Source of the DNA: Circinella umbellata
Taxonomy: Eukaryota; Mucoromycota; Mucoromycetes; Mucorales; Lichtheimiaceae
Direction of reading: 5' to 3'
DNA length: 64,000 bases
NCBI GenBank assembly: GCA_025093555.1
Contig: JAIWNF010000021.1
Coordinates: forward strand, 372,001-436,000
Position 1 is the first letter of the stretch; each line of letters opens with the position of its first letter. Below are positions 1 to 10,534 of this stretch, in pieces. Below the pieces are notes generated by a model. That model saw only the letters and a list, made by a program, of their open reading frames with translations. It did no database searches and was not told where the DNA came from. A program made the position numbers and the translations under genes.

Positions 1-1197
1 AATAAGAAGATTCTATATTATGATGGACATGAACGTGCTGATGTTGTTGAATATAGAAAAGAATGGGCATCTAAGATGGTTCAATACAGCCATTTTATGG
101 AAACATATGATGAAAATGATGTGACCAAAGTCACTCCACCAATTTTACCAGAAGGTCAAAAGCAGGTAGTTATGGTTACTCAGGATGAAAGCACATTTTA
201 CAGCAATGAGTCGCCAGCTAATCTCTGACTCCTTAAAGATGAAAACCCAATCCGAAATAAGTCCCCTGGTGGATCAATCATGGTTAGCGAATTTCAGTGT
301 CCTTGCCATGGAACAATGCGAATTAAAAATTGGAAATCACGGAAGTTGTTTTTTGCTGGTACCAATCGTGATGGATATTGGACGTGGAAAGACATGCGTG
401 AACAACTAGAAGATGATGTGATCCCACTATTCGAAAGACTCCATCCTGGGTGCCAAGCTTTGTTTTTACTTGATCAATCATCTAATCATAATGCTTATGC
501 ACCTAGCGCCAAGCGTGTAAATAGCTTTAATTTAAAGGACACAAGATTGGATTCAATAAACCAACGTGTAATTCTACCTGGCTACTATATTGGAACAGAT
601 GGTGAAAGAAAAATTCAAAACTTTTATACTTTAGAAATCAAGAATGAAGGAAAGAAAAATGAACGACGCATTTGGTATCGAAAAGGAGTAGAAACAATTT
701 TGAAAGAACGAGGTCTTGGAAAATGGGATGAATATAAAGCACAAGGAAAGTACTGGAAAGCCAAATGTGGTAACAAGGAACATAATTCTGATCATTCTTG
801 TTGTCCATACCACATGCTTGAGAATCAGCCCGATTTTCGTGCTCAAAAAACTGCATTGGAAGAACTAGTAACAAAGTCTGGCCACTTATATGCACTCTAT
901 CCAAAGTACCATTGTGAAACCAATTGGATAGAGAGGTATTGGAGCGCAGCTAAAAGAATAGCAAGAAGGGAATGTGATTATTCTTTTAAAGCATTGCAAG
1001 AAAACCTTGATGGTTTTCTTGATCAAGTTTCTCCACAAAATACCACACCTGTTAAAATAAGACGATACTATAATCGCTGTTGGCGTTATATTCGTGCATA
1101 TAATGATATGAAAGATGGAAACGAAGCGTTTACACTTGTAGAAAAATTTACTTCAAAAAGATATCTTTCTCACCGCAAACCAGGTGTCCATGATTAA
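1..1197 (+). pseudogene. DDE-superfamily transposase with one nonsense codon (5' part outside window)
   Basis: This cut-and-paste transposase belongs to a DDE endonuclease family widespread in fungi and related in fold to Tc1/mariner enzymes. One frame runs from base 1 to a TAA at 1195-1197, about 398 codons, broken only by TGA at 226-228. Counting from base 1, QDESTFY (residue ~61) gives the first likely catalytic Asp, LFLLDQSSNHNA (Asp ~158) the second, and NWIERYWSAAKR (Glu ~311) the last. The family normally has an aromatic residue at the nonsense site, so TGG to TGA is the simplest change. Downstream the frame is clean to its stop, so the decay looks recent. An internal ATG at 280 starts the longest uninterrupted segment but lies after the first motif and is not a real start. 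The family assignment is from memory of related fungal proteins, and no search was run. Confidence 0.75.
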
Positions 1198-1496
1198 TAT
1201 TTTTTTTTTATTTTTTTTTCTTTTTCTTTAGATCTTTTTATTATTTATATTTTCTTTTTGCATAATATTTTATTTTACTTTTTTATTTCTTTTTACATTA
1301 TATAAATATTCATTTTTTATTTCCCTCAAATTTTTTAATAAAACAATGAAAGTAACTCAAGCTTTTCTGACCATTATATTATTATACATATACTGAATAC
1401 GGGCTTAATACCTTTAACCGTGGATGTAATATTAGCCGACGGGATTTAAAATATTTTCAATTTTCGAAAATTGACGGTTTAAGACAGAATGCACCG
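1..1496 (+). mobile_element. TA-target DDE DNA transposon, right part (left end outside window)
   Basis: The element carries the transposase reading frame at 1-1197, an AT-rich spacer, and a right end reading inward-to-outward GACGGTTTAAGACAGAATGC then ACCG, followed by TA at 1497-1498. The same terminal motif, in inverted orientation, begins the elements at 20021 and 18299, so it is a terminal inverted repeat with a TA target duplication. About 165 bases next to the right end (1330-1496) resemble 23860-24040, the right end of the element at 20021. This makes the transposase here a plausible source of mobility for that family. The left end is not in the window. The element sits just before the 3' splice site of a Merlin transposase intron, so insertion was into an intron. 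Confidence 0.75.
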
Positions 1497-1522
1497 TACT
1501 AATATATACATTTTATTTATAG

Positions 1523-2296
1523 AAGAACCTATTGGTGGTCAAGGTGTTATTGTTGAAATGGATGAGAGTAAGTTTGGTCGAACCAAAAATAACTTAAGGG
1601 GTACTCATGTTGAAGGTGTATGGGTTTTTGGTGCAGTAGAAGCAAATACCGATAAACGCCAATGTATTGTCTTTGAGGTGGAGGGACGTAATAGACAGAC
1701 ACTTATTCCGTTGATTCAAAAATATATTAAGCCTGAAACAATGCTTCATTCTGATGGATGGGCAGTATATAATACTGAGCGCTTGGAACAACTTGGATAT
1801 ATGCATGAGTCTGTAAATCATACTATTGAGTATGTACGTGAAGATAGAATGCATAATAATACAATAGAAGGTATATCTCATCTATTTCATTATTATAAAG
1901 TATTTTTAATTTTATCTAATATATTATTAATTAGGTACTTGGACTGGTATTAAAAGATTTGTTCCTTACCAAGCCCGTAAAAAAGAAAAATGCCAGGCTT
2001 ATCTTAATTAGTTTATGTGGCAACGGCATAATGCGGATAACTTATGGGGTCAATTTCTTAATGCTTGTGCAAATATTGCATTCATCTATGATAATGATAA
2101 TGAAGAAAGTCGTACATTCCGTGGAATTAGTCTGGATGAAGTTACTGCTAGAAATACCAATAATCTAGCTGAAAATAATCAAAATAATAATCAAGTTATA
2201 ACTATAAGTGATAGTGATAGCACTAATAGTGAAACTGAAGATATAGTATATCTCAGGACTAATTTAGAAGAAGAAGAACTAGATATTATTAATTAA
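1523..2296 (+). pseudogene. Merlin / ISXO2-like (IS1595-type) transposase, 3' exons, one stop
   Basis: The domain is a DDE transposase of the Merlin superfamily, the eukaryotic relatives of IS1016/IS1595. Exon 1523-1870 follows a 3' splice site (TTTATAG). It contains GQGVIVEMDESKFGR (first Asp at ~1561), MLHSDGWAVY (second Asp at ~1753) and NNTIEG (Glu at ~1867). A 64-base intron 1871-1934 (GTATAT...TTAG) joins Gly to TWTGIKRF in frame. TAG at 2009-2011 stands where the family normally has an acidic residue before FMWQRHN, and the frame then stays open to TAA at 2294-2296. The tail is acidic and Asn-rich and contains VITISDSDS, a textbook-like SUMO-interacting motif. The upstream exons are separated by the DDE element at 1-1496. 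Merlin terminal repeats were not found. Confidence 0.75.
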
Positions 2297-2350
2297 AATA
2301 TTCTAATAAAAAATATTATCAATATGCTTTCTTAAAAAAAACCTGCCCTT

Positions 2351-2449
2351 GGAGCCGCTGAAATTTCGCGACAAGGTCTAGCCGGGGTAATATTTATCCG
2401 GATAGAATTCGCGACAAAAAAAAGTCGCGATGGGTAAAATAATGTACCG
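2351..2449 (+). repeat. MULE left terminal inverted repeat
   Basis: This copy matches the reverse complement of 6222-6319 with only a few differences near its inner end. It contains the hairpin TCGCGAC-A8-GTCGCGA at about 2409-2430 and a third CGCGAC word close to the tip. These CG-rich palindromes stand out in AT-rich surroundings and are candidates for transposase binding. Confidence 0.9.
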
Positions 2450-2895
2450 GTCTAGAAAAAGCAAACCTAATAAAAAAATGCATTGTAGTAATTGCAAATA
2501 TCATGAAACTATAAAAAGCATTGATCAAATGGAATTTTGTGCACTAGTCTTGGAAACATTAGTATAAGTAACACCTAAAAATCTTTTGGTATGATATTTT
2601 AAACAATCTATAAGTAAATAATAATAATTATAATAAAAAAATAATAGAAAGACACAATAAAAGAAAAGAAATAAAATAAAGTAAAATGAAACAATAAAAT
2701 GAAAAGGAATAATAAAAATAAAAAATAAAAACGTAAAACGTAAAACGTAAAATAGTCCAAATAAAAGGGAAAAGTAGAAGAATGATGATTATAGGAAATA
2801 TCTAATTAAAGAAGACGTTTTTTTTTCAGTTAGTAGTCTTATACAAAAAAAAATACATTTTGGAAAATATAACTTACCGAGAGCAAAAGCTGAAA

Positions 2896-5800
2896 TTAAT
2901 TATGATGTGAGTATTGCCTATTTGTTCTAGGTATGGTGGTTCTATTTCTCATTCTACGAGTACGGTCAACATATAATTCTACACTGTTATTTTCAACAGC
3001 AGAATCAAAGTCTTGTATTTGTTGGGTATCTCGTAGAAGGGGGCGGTATTCAGTTCTTTGAGTGTTGAACTCATTTTCTAGCTCGTCGATGCGTTGAAGC
3101 AATCGACGACGTTTTTGGCGGTTTTGTTGCATGCGTTCTTCGCGACGCAAAAGATCTTGTTCTTGATCTGCAACAATAGACGTATCAAATTGTGGTGGTG
3201 TCGTAATTTGCTGATCAAATCCAGGCGCAGTAGTGGGAATCTGATCGCCAAAAATGATATCATCATTGTCGCTATCATCATCGTTTCCATCGTCACTGTC
3301 ATCAGGTAGCATTGGGGGTAATGCAGCACTCTCTGCCGGAGTAAGACGGCGAGGGGCGCCAACATTCTCCTCCAACCTCATCGTGCTAAAACAATTCTCG
3401 CTTTTCTATATACGATATTATTTTTATATCATTAACACATGTTAAGTTAACCGATAAATGAATAGTGGATAAGACAGAAAAAAAAATACAACGTACATCC
3501 AAAATTTGAATGAATGGTGCTGTTATTCGACGATGAATGAAGAAGTGGTTAGGACCAAATCTTCCATGTTGTGAACGGCGGACAAGATGCTTGCATACCA
3601 GGTATCGACTAGTGAGAAAACTAGGACATCCACAGGTCCATGTTTCAGTCGATGGTTCATATAATGCATTTGCATTCGAGTTTTCTTCTCGACCAACAAG
3701 CCGATTCCATTCTTTTGTGAACTCATTGGCCCATCTTGTGGCGTGGCTGCCGATAACCGTATCGCGGTTAAATTTGTATCTAAGGTCTGGAAAATACCTA
3801 TCCATAATAACATATACCAATAAATCTAAACGAGCACGATTGTAGTGGTATAAATGATTACGTTTCAATACTTTCCAATGAGCCTCAATTAACATTGTTG
3901 TTTTTGCCATTGGGATACGATCACCGGCAGTACAGCGCGTCCAAGTTTTCCATGCTCTAGGATTATACCATTCATTGAAAAGATACACCCAAGTATCAAT
4001 GTATCCATGGTGATTGCAGAATAGATAAATTTCGCGCACAGCACCAATATATATTTGGGCTGGCGTTCGATGACCTGGAACTAAATAAAGCAATATACAA
4101 TAAAATTGTAATTAGAAATGGAAATAATATATTTTACCATACGTAGAAAAGAATCATTATAACATTTTAAACACCCATTACCATCGATCAATGGATGCAT
4201 ATGGAAATGCTTAGTAACCATGTTTAGAATTGTTTCACGGTCTTGAGCTGGACAACTAGGTTGTCGACGACCTCCACGACCACCAATACCGGGTGTCCAA
4301 GTAGAAATATCGGGAAAATCGGGGAAGAGGGTGGATGCCATTATAACGTCATATGAAGGAATATTTCTACTTATTGGCTCAGATAGTTTTTTATCGATTG
4401 CTCATTTCAAATGCCAAAGACAAAGCCTAAGTCGGATAGGGTTGCGTCCCCAGACTGTTTCAATTGCCCTCATTTGAGCTTTATCTTTATCAGAGAACAT
4501 AAAAGTTGGAACGAATCCATGATCACGCAACTTCACAAAAAAACGTTTTAATGCCTTTGTTTTTGTTCCATTAGGAGCATTTTGTTCGAGTTTTGTATAT
4601 AAGAAGTATGCAATTGGAAATGCTACTCCGTTGACATTTGCAACAATACCAAACAATTCGGCATCAGCACGATTTGTTTTAAAAGTAGAGTCAATTACAT
4701 ATTCATGAACATTGTCATTTTCAATAAGAAGTTGGAAAAAGGGGGTAACAAAGCCAAATCCAACATAGTATATTGTACGTTTCCATGCAATCTAGTTTTT
4801 ATTATTTATTGTATTTATATAAGATTCTATTTATGCTATATCCTTTCAACTATTGCTAATATCACAACTACAAACTGCCACGAGCTTTTCAAGCAAAAAA
4901 AAAATAAGTCTAGTGTTAGTAGCTCTTCTTTTATTACGTACCTCATAAAATCCTTGATTATTATACCGCTGAACTAGCATTCTTGCTGATAGCAACTGGT
5001 CAGGGTGCAAGCGATACTCGCGTTCAAAGGTTCTTGTCCACCAGTAGTATACTTGCATTGGGGATATGTTGGAATCTGGAAATTCCCGGATTATGCGTCG
5101 ATAAACACTCGCTGCATTTGTTAGTTGCGAGCTTCTTGAAATTGCTTCCCGGATTTCCCGAGGAACAATATTACGCTCAAGTTGCTGGTAGTGTAACCGT
5201 TCAACAGCATCAGCAGGCGGGTGACTTTTATGGCGTACTTCGAGCTCCACATATCCGAGCTGGCGTTTGATGATACCTTGAATATGACCATGACAGTCGT
5301 ATACTGGCATTCGTTCATGCTGACGGACACGCTCTCTGTCTGGATTGTTCTGCTGGTATGTCAATGAGCGGGAGCAATATCCAGTAAACGATATATCAAA
5401 AGATTGCTCTGGGTTAGCTTCATTACGCAGAATATAGCGATACCCGTCACACTGCCCAACCACATCGAGAATCCGATCCATTACTTGTCTGTCTCCCATG
5501 AGCTCCAATTCAGGGTCAATGCAGACATAACAAGTGAATGTATACATCCCCTATATTATAGTTTTTTTTAATCAGCTTTATTCAACAGCATTTTTTTTTG
5601 ATAAGTTATAAGTATTCTTACTTGGTCATCTGGTTGATGAAAGTCGTCATTAGTGCCATGATATTCTTCATCAAGAGAATCCAAAAATACCATGTCATCA
5701 AGGTGGATCACACGTCTAGGCATATCACGTCCACGGCAAGCATCCCAGGTTTTATTAGGTGTATCTCTACCCAAAAAAGCCGTTCCTGCTTTTACCTGAT

Positions 5801-5948
5801 AACATCTGTGGCAGAAATACATGATATTTTCGTCAAAAGAATCTTCTTGACGAGCTTCAGCAATTGTTGGTGCATCTGTGGTATTACGAACATGGCGTAA
5901 GACATGAGGATTACGAATGCTGGGAATGCGATTGTTGTTAGTGTTCAT
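2896..5948 (-). pseudogene. MULE transposase with SWIM zinc finger; five exons, one TGA
   Basis: Proposed exons on the minus strand are 5948-5622, 5550-4942, 4791-4143, 4080-3497 and 3405-2896. All have GT-AG introns and sum to 2679 bases (892 residues). The only lesion is an in-frame TGA at 4404-4402 inside CLWHLK-stop-AIDKKL, where MULE proteins usually have Arg, so CGA to TGA is likely. Residues 1-109 include a CxxC pair (YFCHRC). The DDE domain has YVIDSTFK (Asp ~346) and MFSDKDKAQ (Asp ~413) followed by RLCLWHLK. A SWIM finger CGC...CKH lies in exon 4. The last exon encodes an Asp-rich stretch and a basic coiled-coil-like segment (REERMQQNRQKRRRLLQRI). A single nonsense codon makes this a young copy; the element might have been active recently. 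Confidence 0.8.
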
Positions 5949-6221
5949 TATAAAATAGTAATTAAGAAAATGATAAAACTGAATAACAGTAGACAAACAA
6001 ATGCTGGCACCAAAATTTTGTTTCTAATTCCTCTAAGCCTCAAATTAAAATATTGGCTTTTGATCACTTTCTATCTATTTGCATATATTTTCCTCTAGAT
6101 TTTGTCTCCAAATATGCTGAAAATATAAAAAACATAGAACTATTATAATAAACTTTTTTTCCATCCTGATCAAAATGCACCATATCAAAAATAATAAATA
6201 AAAACATCCTTTTCTTTACGT

Positions 6222-6319
6222 CGGTATATTATTTTACCGATCGCGACTTTTTTTGTCGCGAATTCTATCCGGATAAATATTACCCCGGCTAGACCTTGTC
6301 GCGAAATTTCAGCGGCTCC
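6222..6319 (-). repeat. MULE right terminal inverted repeat
   Basis: Reverse complement of the left repeat at 2351-2449. It has the same TCGCGAC / GTCGCGA hairpin with a seven-base A/T loop at about 6239-6260. The tip ends at GGCTCC (6319). Confidence 0.9.
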
Positions 6320-7141
6320 TATGTTTGGTTAAAAAAATGAAAGAAAAACAAATTTAAAAAAATAAAAAAAAAATTTTGAAAAATTTTTCATTTTTTTTTA
6401 AAAATATATCTTTTTGAAAAAAAGGAAAAACAGTCACAGAGAGGAAAAACAGTCACCCCGGGTATAAACCTGGACTGAACCGGAAAAAGTAAGCACTTCT
6501 AAAATGATTAGCACATACTTCTTTGTATTTTCTATATGAACGTATAATCATCTTTGTAAAAGTTGTTATAGTTGAGATACTTATAATTATAAGTGTTAAT
6601 TTAAACAAGATAAGAATAAATCGATAACAGAATAGCTCGGATCATATCAATATAATAAGGGATAAAGAAAGTTATGTCAAACACGTAACTTATTTAACAA
6701 AGAAAAGAATAAGTAGAAGGGCGGTTTTTACAACTAGTAAATTCGACCGATCAAATAGTCAGGAAAGGGAATGTATTTAAATAAAATGAAGAAAAAGTGA
6801 ACTAACTGTTATATTACAGAGAAAGGAAGTAGCTATTCTACGTATTCTAAATAATTGACTATCTGTTTCCTTAATCAGAATCCCAGTTTGTTAGGTAAGA
6901 CCAGATCCAATTTCATGTAAAAATGATTCTGTAAATATAAATGAGCTTCATTGAACAGATGTAAACTTGACTACGTATTATTCATTGTAAAAAAAACTTC
7001 GGTACTGCTTTATCTAAATTTATACGTAAAAGAAATGTGATAATGATAACGATAATAATAAAAAGTATTTATAATACTTAAAGATAAAAAAATATAATAG
7101 AAAGAGGAAGAGAAAAGAGAAAAGAGAGAAAAATCCAGAAA
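6320..7141. other. Spacer between MULE and the peptidase pseudogene
   Basis: No open frame with coding character was seen. The only structure noted is a direct repeat of GGAAAAACAGTCAC at about 6424-6455, followed by a short GC-rich word CCCCGGG. This stretch may contain the 3' untranslated part and terminus of the transposon that carried the peptidase gene ending at 7142, but no matching inverted repeat was found beyond 17831. Confidence 0.4.
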
Positions 7142-7356
7142 GAGGGATAATACTACATTATTTTTCTTGAAGCTCCTGATCAGGTGTCAATTGCCGATAT
7201 ATGACTAATCCTGTATATTTAATCTTGCCATCAATCCGTTTTACTTTTTTAGGAGAGGATTTCATGTTGTCGAATTCGTACACATCTCCATTAGGAATTG
7301 TGCACATGGCTTTAAAGTGAAAACCAGTCGATCTAGTAGCTAATTAGCGTTCTTCA

Positions 7357-7470
7357 CGGATCGGATCGGATCGGATGATAGGGCTATCCACATCCGCATC
7401 CGCAAATACGGATGCGGATGCGGATACGGATGTTCGGATGCGGATGCGGATGCAGATCGGATGGGTAGAT
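7357..7470. repeat. Subterminal CGGATG/CATCCG hexamer array, left
   Basis: After the 12-bp terminal repeat come GGATC-type 5-mers, then runs of CATCCG on one strand followed by runs of CGGATG. Much of the array can fold on itself. GC content is well above the neighbourhood. Confidence 0.85.
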
Positions 7471-9119
7471 GAAGTGTGTATGTATATTTTTTTGGCAGAA
7501 ATACAGTCGAAGTAGGAAGAACCGTCGTATTGTAGTGAATCAAAGAAAAGAGTGAAATAATCTATAAGTTTTGATTTGGAATGTAAAAAAAAGGTATTGG
7601 ATACTGTAAAAATTGTTATCGTGGTTGATTTGTCTTTTCGTATATAAGTATAATATAGCGCGATTGGTTTAGATTGGTTCAGAATAAATATTGTACTTCA
7701 AACTGATTCAAAGAAACAAAATAGAAGCATATTTCAATAAACGATGGCAATTGTAGAAAAGTACATGTTAATTTTTATTATAAATGTAAAAATAAAATAA
7801 ATAAATCCGTAATGTATAAGATAATATAGTAGATGAAAGCTTTTTATGAAGAGAATTATAAAAAATAGGGAAAAGAATAATTTGTAAGTAAAGAAAAAAA
7901 AATATAAAGTGCGTGTGAGTATATAAGGTGTGTGTGTGTGTGTAAAAATTATGTGTGACAGCCAAAAAAAAAAAAAGAGAAAACTAAGCTTCTTCAATCA
8001 AATCTTCGTTACTCCATTTAATACAGTCATCTTCTTTTTTAATAATGGAAAATAATGATCCCAAATGAAACAACTAAGTTTGGTAGTCTTTTTTTTATTA
8101 TATTATTTTAAACACTCATCATCGTATCTATTTTACACATGAACGGACATGTTCAATAACGCCAATAAGAATCTATTAGCTTAACGATTACAATATTACA
8201 TCTTTCCTCCACTAACTATTGTGGATCGAGTTTATATACAAATATATTCTTTACAACAATCTACTTTACTTATCAATGGATTTTAACAAATATTTTATTT
8301 GATCTTGGTCAATAAAACTATCTAATATACACCTTGATAACCCTACAAAACAACTAGCATTACTCAATTTTATTATCAAAGCTCCTTCTTTTTTTATATA
8401 TCCCTATCTTTGACATAATTGCTTTTATATAACCGGACATTGTGCTTGACGATTGGTAAGTGGTACTACTCTTTCTTTTTACACACATACCCTTTCTCCG
8501 AATTACATTACTATAATGTATTTGTTTACTAATGGTGGTAGTATTTTATTTCTTTTTTCTTTGAGTAGATTTTATAACTTATGCAAATAATCATTGAAAA
8601 AAAAGTGCTGCGGATATGGGTTAATATTACGGTTTATATACTTGGATTTGGATGATGAACATTTGGACTGTACAAAATAGAGAGAGTATTGTGGTTTATA
8701 ATTATATTATATATATCACTATGGTAATACAAATATCAAATAAACTATTCTAGATGTCTTCTTCAACAATGGTTATTTTTTTTTATTTGCTATTCTTTGT
8801 TTTGGAAAGGGACAAATATTAGTATTATTATGAAATACTATAGGAAATGTTGTGACATAAATAATTTGAGGAATAATATGTTATAAGAAATATAATGAAT
8901 AGGGATCAAGTAATAACATTTCAACATCTCTGGGATTAGATCATTTCAAAAAGTTTAGATCTAAAAAGTTTGATGAATCTTCGAGTTGATAAAATAATAT
9001 TTGTCACATTTATTGACTTGCTACACTTACATTAAAAATGCGGCATACTTTTTCAATCCAATATTTTTATGTTTTTTTTATAAACACTTATAAAAAAACA
9101 CCCATTACTACTTTGAATC

Positions 9120-9245
9120 TTTCGGATGACTACATCATCGGATTGGATGATACACCCATCCGCATCCGCATCCGCATCCGTAAAGACCCATCCGAATCCG
9201 AACTTGCGGATGTGGATACGGATCGGATGAGCGGATGTCGGATGA
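9120..9245. repeat. Subterminal CATCCG/CGGATG hexamer array, right
   Basis: Contains a run of four CATCCG-type units near 9157-9180, spaced singles, then CGGATG units in the opposite sense up to the terminal repeat. It mirrors the left array in composition but not base for base. Confidence 0.85.
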
Positions 9246-10179
9246 GATGAAGAACGCTATAGCTAATACACGTCCATAGCACTGATATTCGGCTTTTTCA
9301 ATTTTAATTTTCAATGGGTAATAAGTTATGCTTCTTGATAGCTCCCCATGTTTCTCTCGCCATTCTACACCATGCCCCTAGGTTCTGTCTACCACAATAA
9401 TAAATTTAGCATACTCAACAATCTGGCATTGTATAAGTAGTGAATCATCAAGTGAAACTTTGCAGTCCATAATGCTTTCCTCCAACAGTCCACCCAAATT
9501 TACTAATCGCCAATCGCCTAAATCTTCTTCAACAAAATTCTCATCGTTTATACAAAACATGGCTCGTTTTGTTCTGATCTTGTTTGATTTTTGAGTATCT
9601 TCTGTTATCCATGCTTTTAATTCATTTTTTATTGGAGCTGAGATTTTATAGACTTCAGCTTTAGTGTGAAACTGAAAGTGTCCAAGAAATAAATTGGTAC
9701 AGCGAGGGTCGAGAATACATTCACAGACATCTACTGGGTCGCCAAAGGATCCTCTCTCTCTTAATCTGTATTTTCGTTCATTATCCCATATAAACTCCCG
9801 TGCTGACAATATACCACTTGTAAAGTCATGCTTCTATACAGCTTTCCAAAAGTTAGCAAAAAGCTGAGCTCTTGGGTTATCGTCGATTCTGGGAGGCTCA
9901 GGAATATAGGGCATAACTGATCTTGATATAATATTGAAGATACAATCAATAAAACAAGCGTTTTGTCTATTTGGAACAATATTATGTGGATAATCAACCT
10001 CAGGCTGATCATTAACAGATCTACATAATAATGGGTCAGTAAGAATTATTAAACAGATGTAGTACCTTCTTTTAATTTACATACATTATTTTTGCTTGCT
10101 TTTTGTCTTGATACTCTTGTTTCTTTTCCTTTTGAAATTGATCATGGACCTCAGACTGTCTCATTGCACGGGCTTCACG

Positions 10180-10514
10180 TGTCGTAGCCTAAAAACAATG
10201 TCATTATCATTTCCTTTTTTGAATCGTGTCACACTACGCATTATAATTATGAGTCAACTTCCTGTTGCCATTCTAGTAATCATCACAGACAGTATATACT
10301 TTACTTCAATGACTCACATTTTATACCTCTGCTTGTAATTACATGTCATCCACATTATATACGTTATTATCATTATTAGAAAACATATAAATAGTCCTTA
10401 CTCATAAAATAATAAACCGGTATCTTTTTGAATTATATTTGTTATTCTTTATTATCATTTGTTATATTCTATTACTATTGGCTAAGGTATTGATCCGCCC
10501 AATTTAATACGACA
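10180..10514 (+). repeat. 5' LTR
   Basis: Bounded by the inverted repeat TGTCGTA / TACGACA. A TATAAATA box near 10386-10393 is the likely core promoter element. The short frame beginning at 10096 is an artefact of the LTR and is repeated at the other LTR. Confidence 0.93.
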
Positions 10515-10534
10515 ACTGGTAGCGACAGAGGTTT

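Larger units (their letters stand above)
2351..6319 (-). mobile_element. Mutator-like element (MULE) with ~98-bp terminal inverted repeats
   Basis: The two ends are near-perfect inverted copies about 98 bases long (2351-2449 and 6222-6319), both starting GGAGCCGCTGAAATTTCGCG. They bracket a single minus-strand five-exon transposase gene. Long inverted repeats plus a MULE transposase with a SWIM finger identify a Mutator-like element of 3969 bp. I could not find an 8-11 bp target duplication: the flanks read CCTGCCCTT on the left and TATGTTTGG on the right. The true tip may therefore lie elsewhere, or the flank may have been rearranged. The 3' side of the gene (2450-2890) is AT-rich and noncoding, with three tandem AAACGT-type units near 2731-2755. 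Confidence 0.85.
7345..9259. mobile_element. Non-autonomous hAT element, 12-bp TIR, 8-bp target duplication
   Basis: The ends are TAGCGTTCTTCA (7345-7356) and its exact inverse TGAAGAACGCTA (9248-9259). They are flanked by identical TAGCTAAT at 7337-7344 and 9260-9267, the 8-bp duplication of the hAT superfamily. The interior is AT-rich and encodes no transposase. Just inside each end lie arrays of the hexamer CATCCG/CGGATG (7357-7470 and 9120-9245), in several cases paired head to head. Subterminal repeat arrays are known binding sites for hAT transposases. At 1.9 kb it is larger than a typical MITE. The element interrupts the peptidase pseudogene. Confidence 0.85.
7142..10175 (-). pseudogene. 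C-terminal USP-like (C19-type) cysteine peptidase domain of a transposase fusion, split by a hAT insertion
   Basis: Read on the minus strand, the frame resumes at the Ty3 insertion site (10175) with a basic coiled coil (REARAMRQSEV...). A 3' exon follows after a GT-AG intron at about 10021-10090. The Cys box is NRQNACFIDCIFN, followed by GDPVDVCECILD, which sits where USPs have QDAxEFxxxLL. The His box is STGFHFKAMC, then GDVYEFDNM and TGLVIYRQL, the usual end of a USP domain; TAA ends it at 7142. In-frame stops occur at 9836-9834 (TAG) and 9380-9378 (TAG). A 1915-bp hAT element (7345-9259) with its duplicated 8-mer splits the domain between GRVLA and TRST; removing it and one target copy gives a continuous frame. 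The peptidase class is inferred from these motifs, and OTU or Ulp1 folds fit less well. Confidence 0.6.

Noticed and set aside
2341..6330. 9-bp target duplication for the MULE
   Set aside because: Flanking 9-mers (CCTGCCCTT and TATGTTTGG) do not match, nor do nearby shifts.
7357..7470. Hexamer array as a CRISPR-like or satellite array
   Set aside because: Units have no spacers and are bounded by hAT terminal repeats and a target duplication; CRISPR is not expected in a fungus.
10096..10338. 80-codon frame at the 5' LTR
   Set aside because: Most of it lies in the LTR and the same text recurs at 15170 onward; no coding character.
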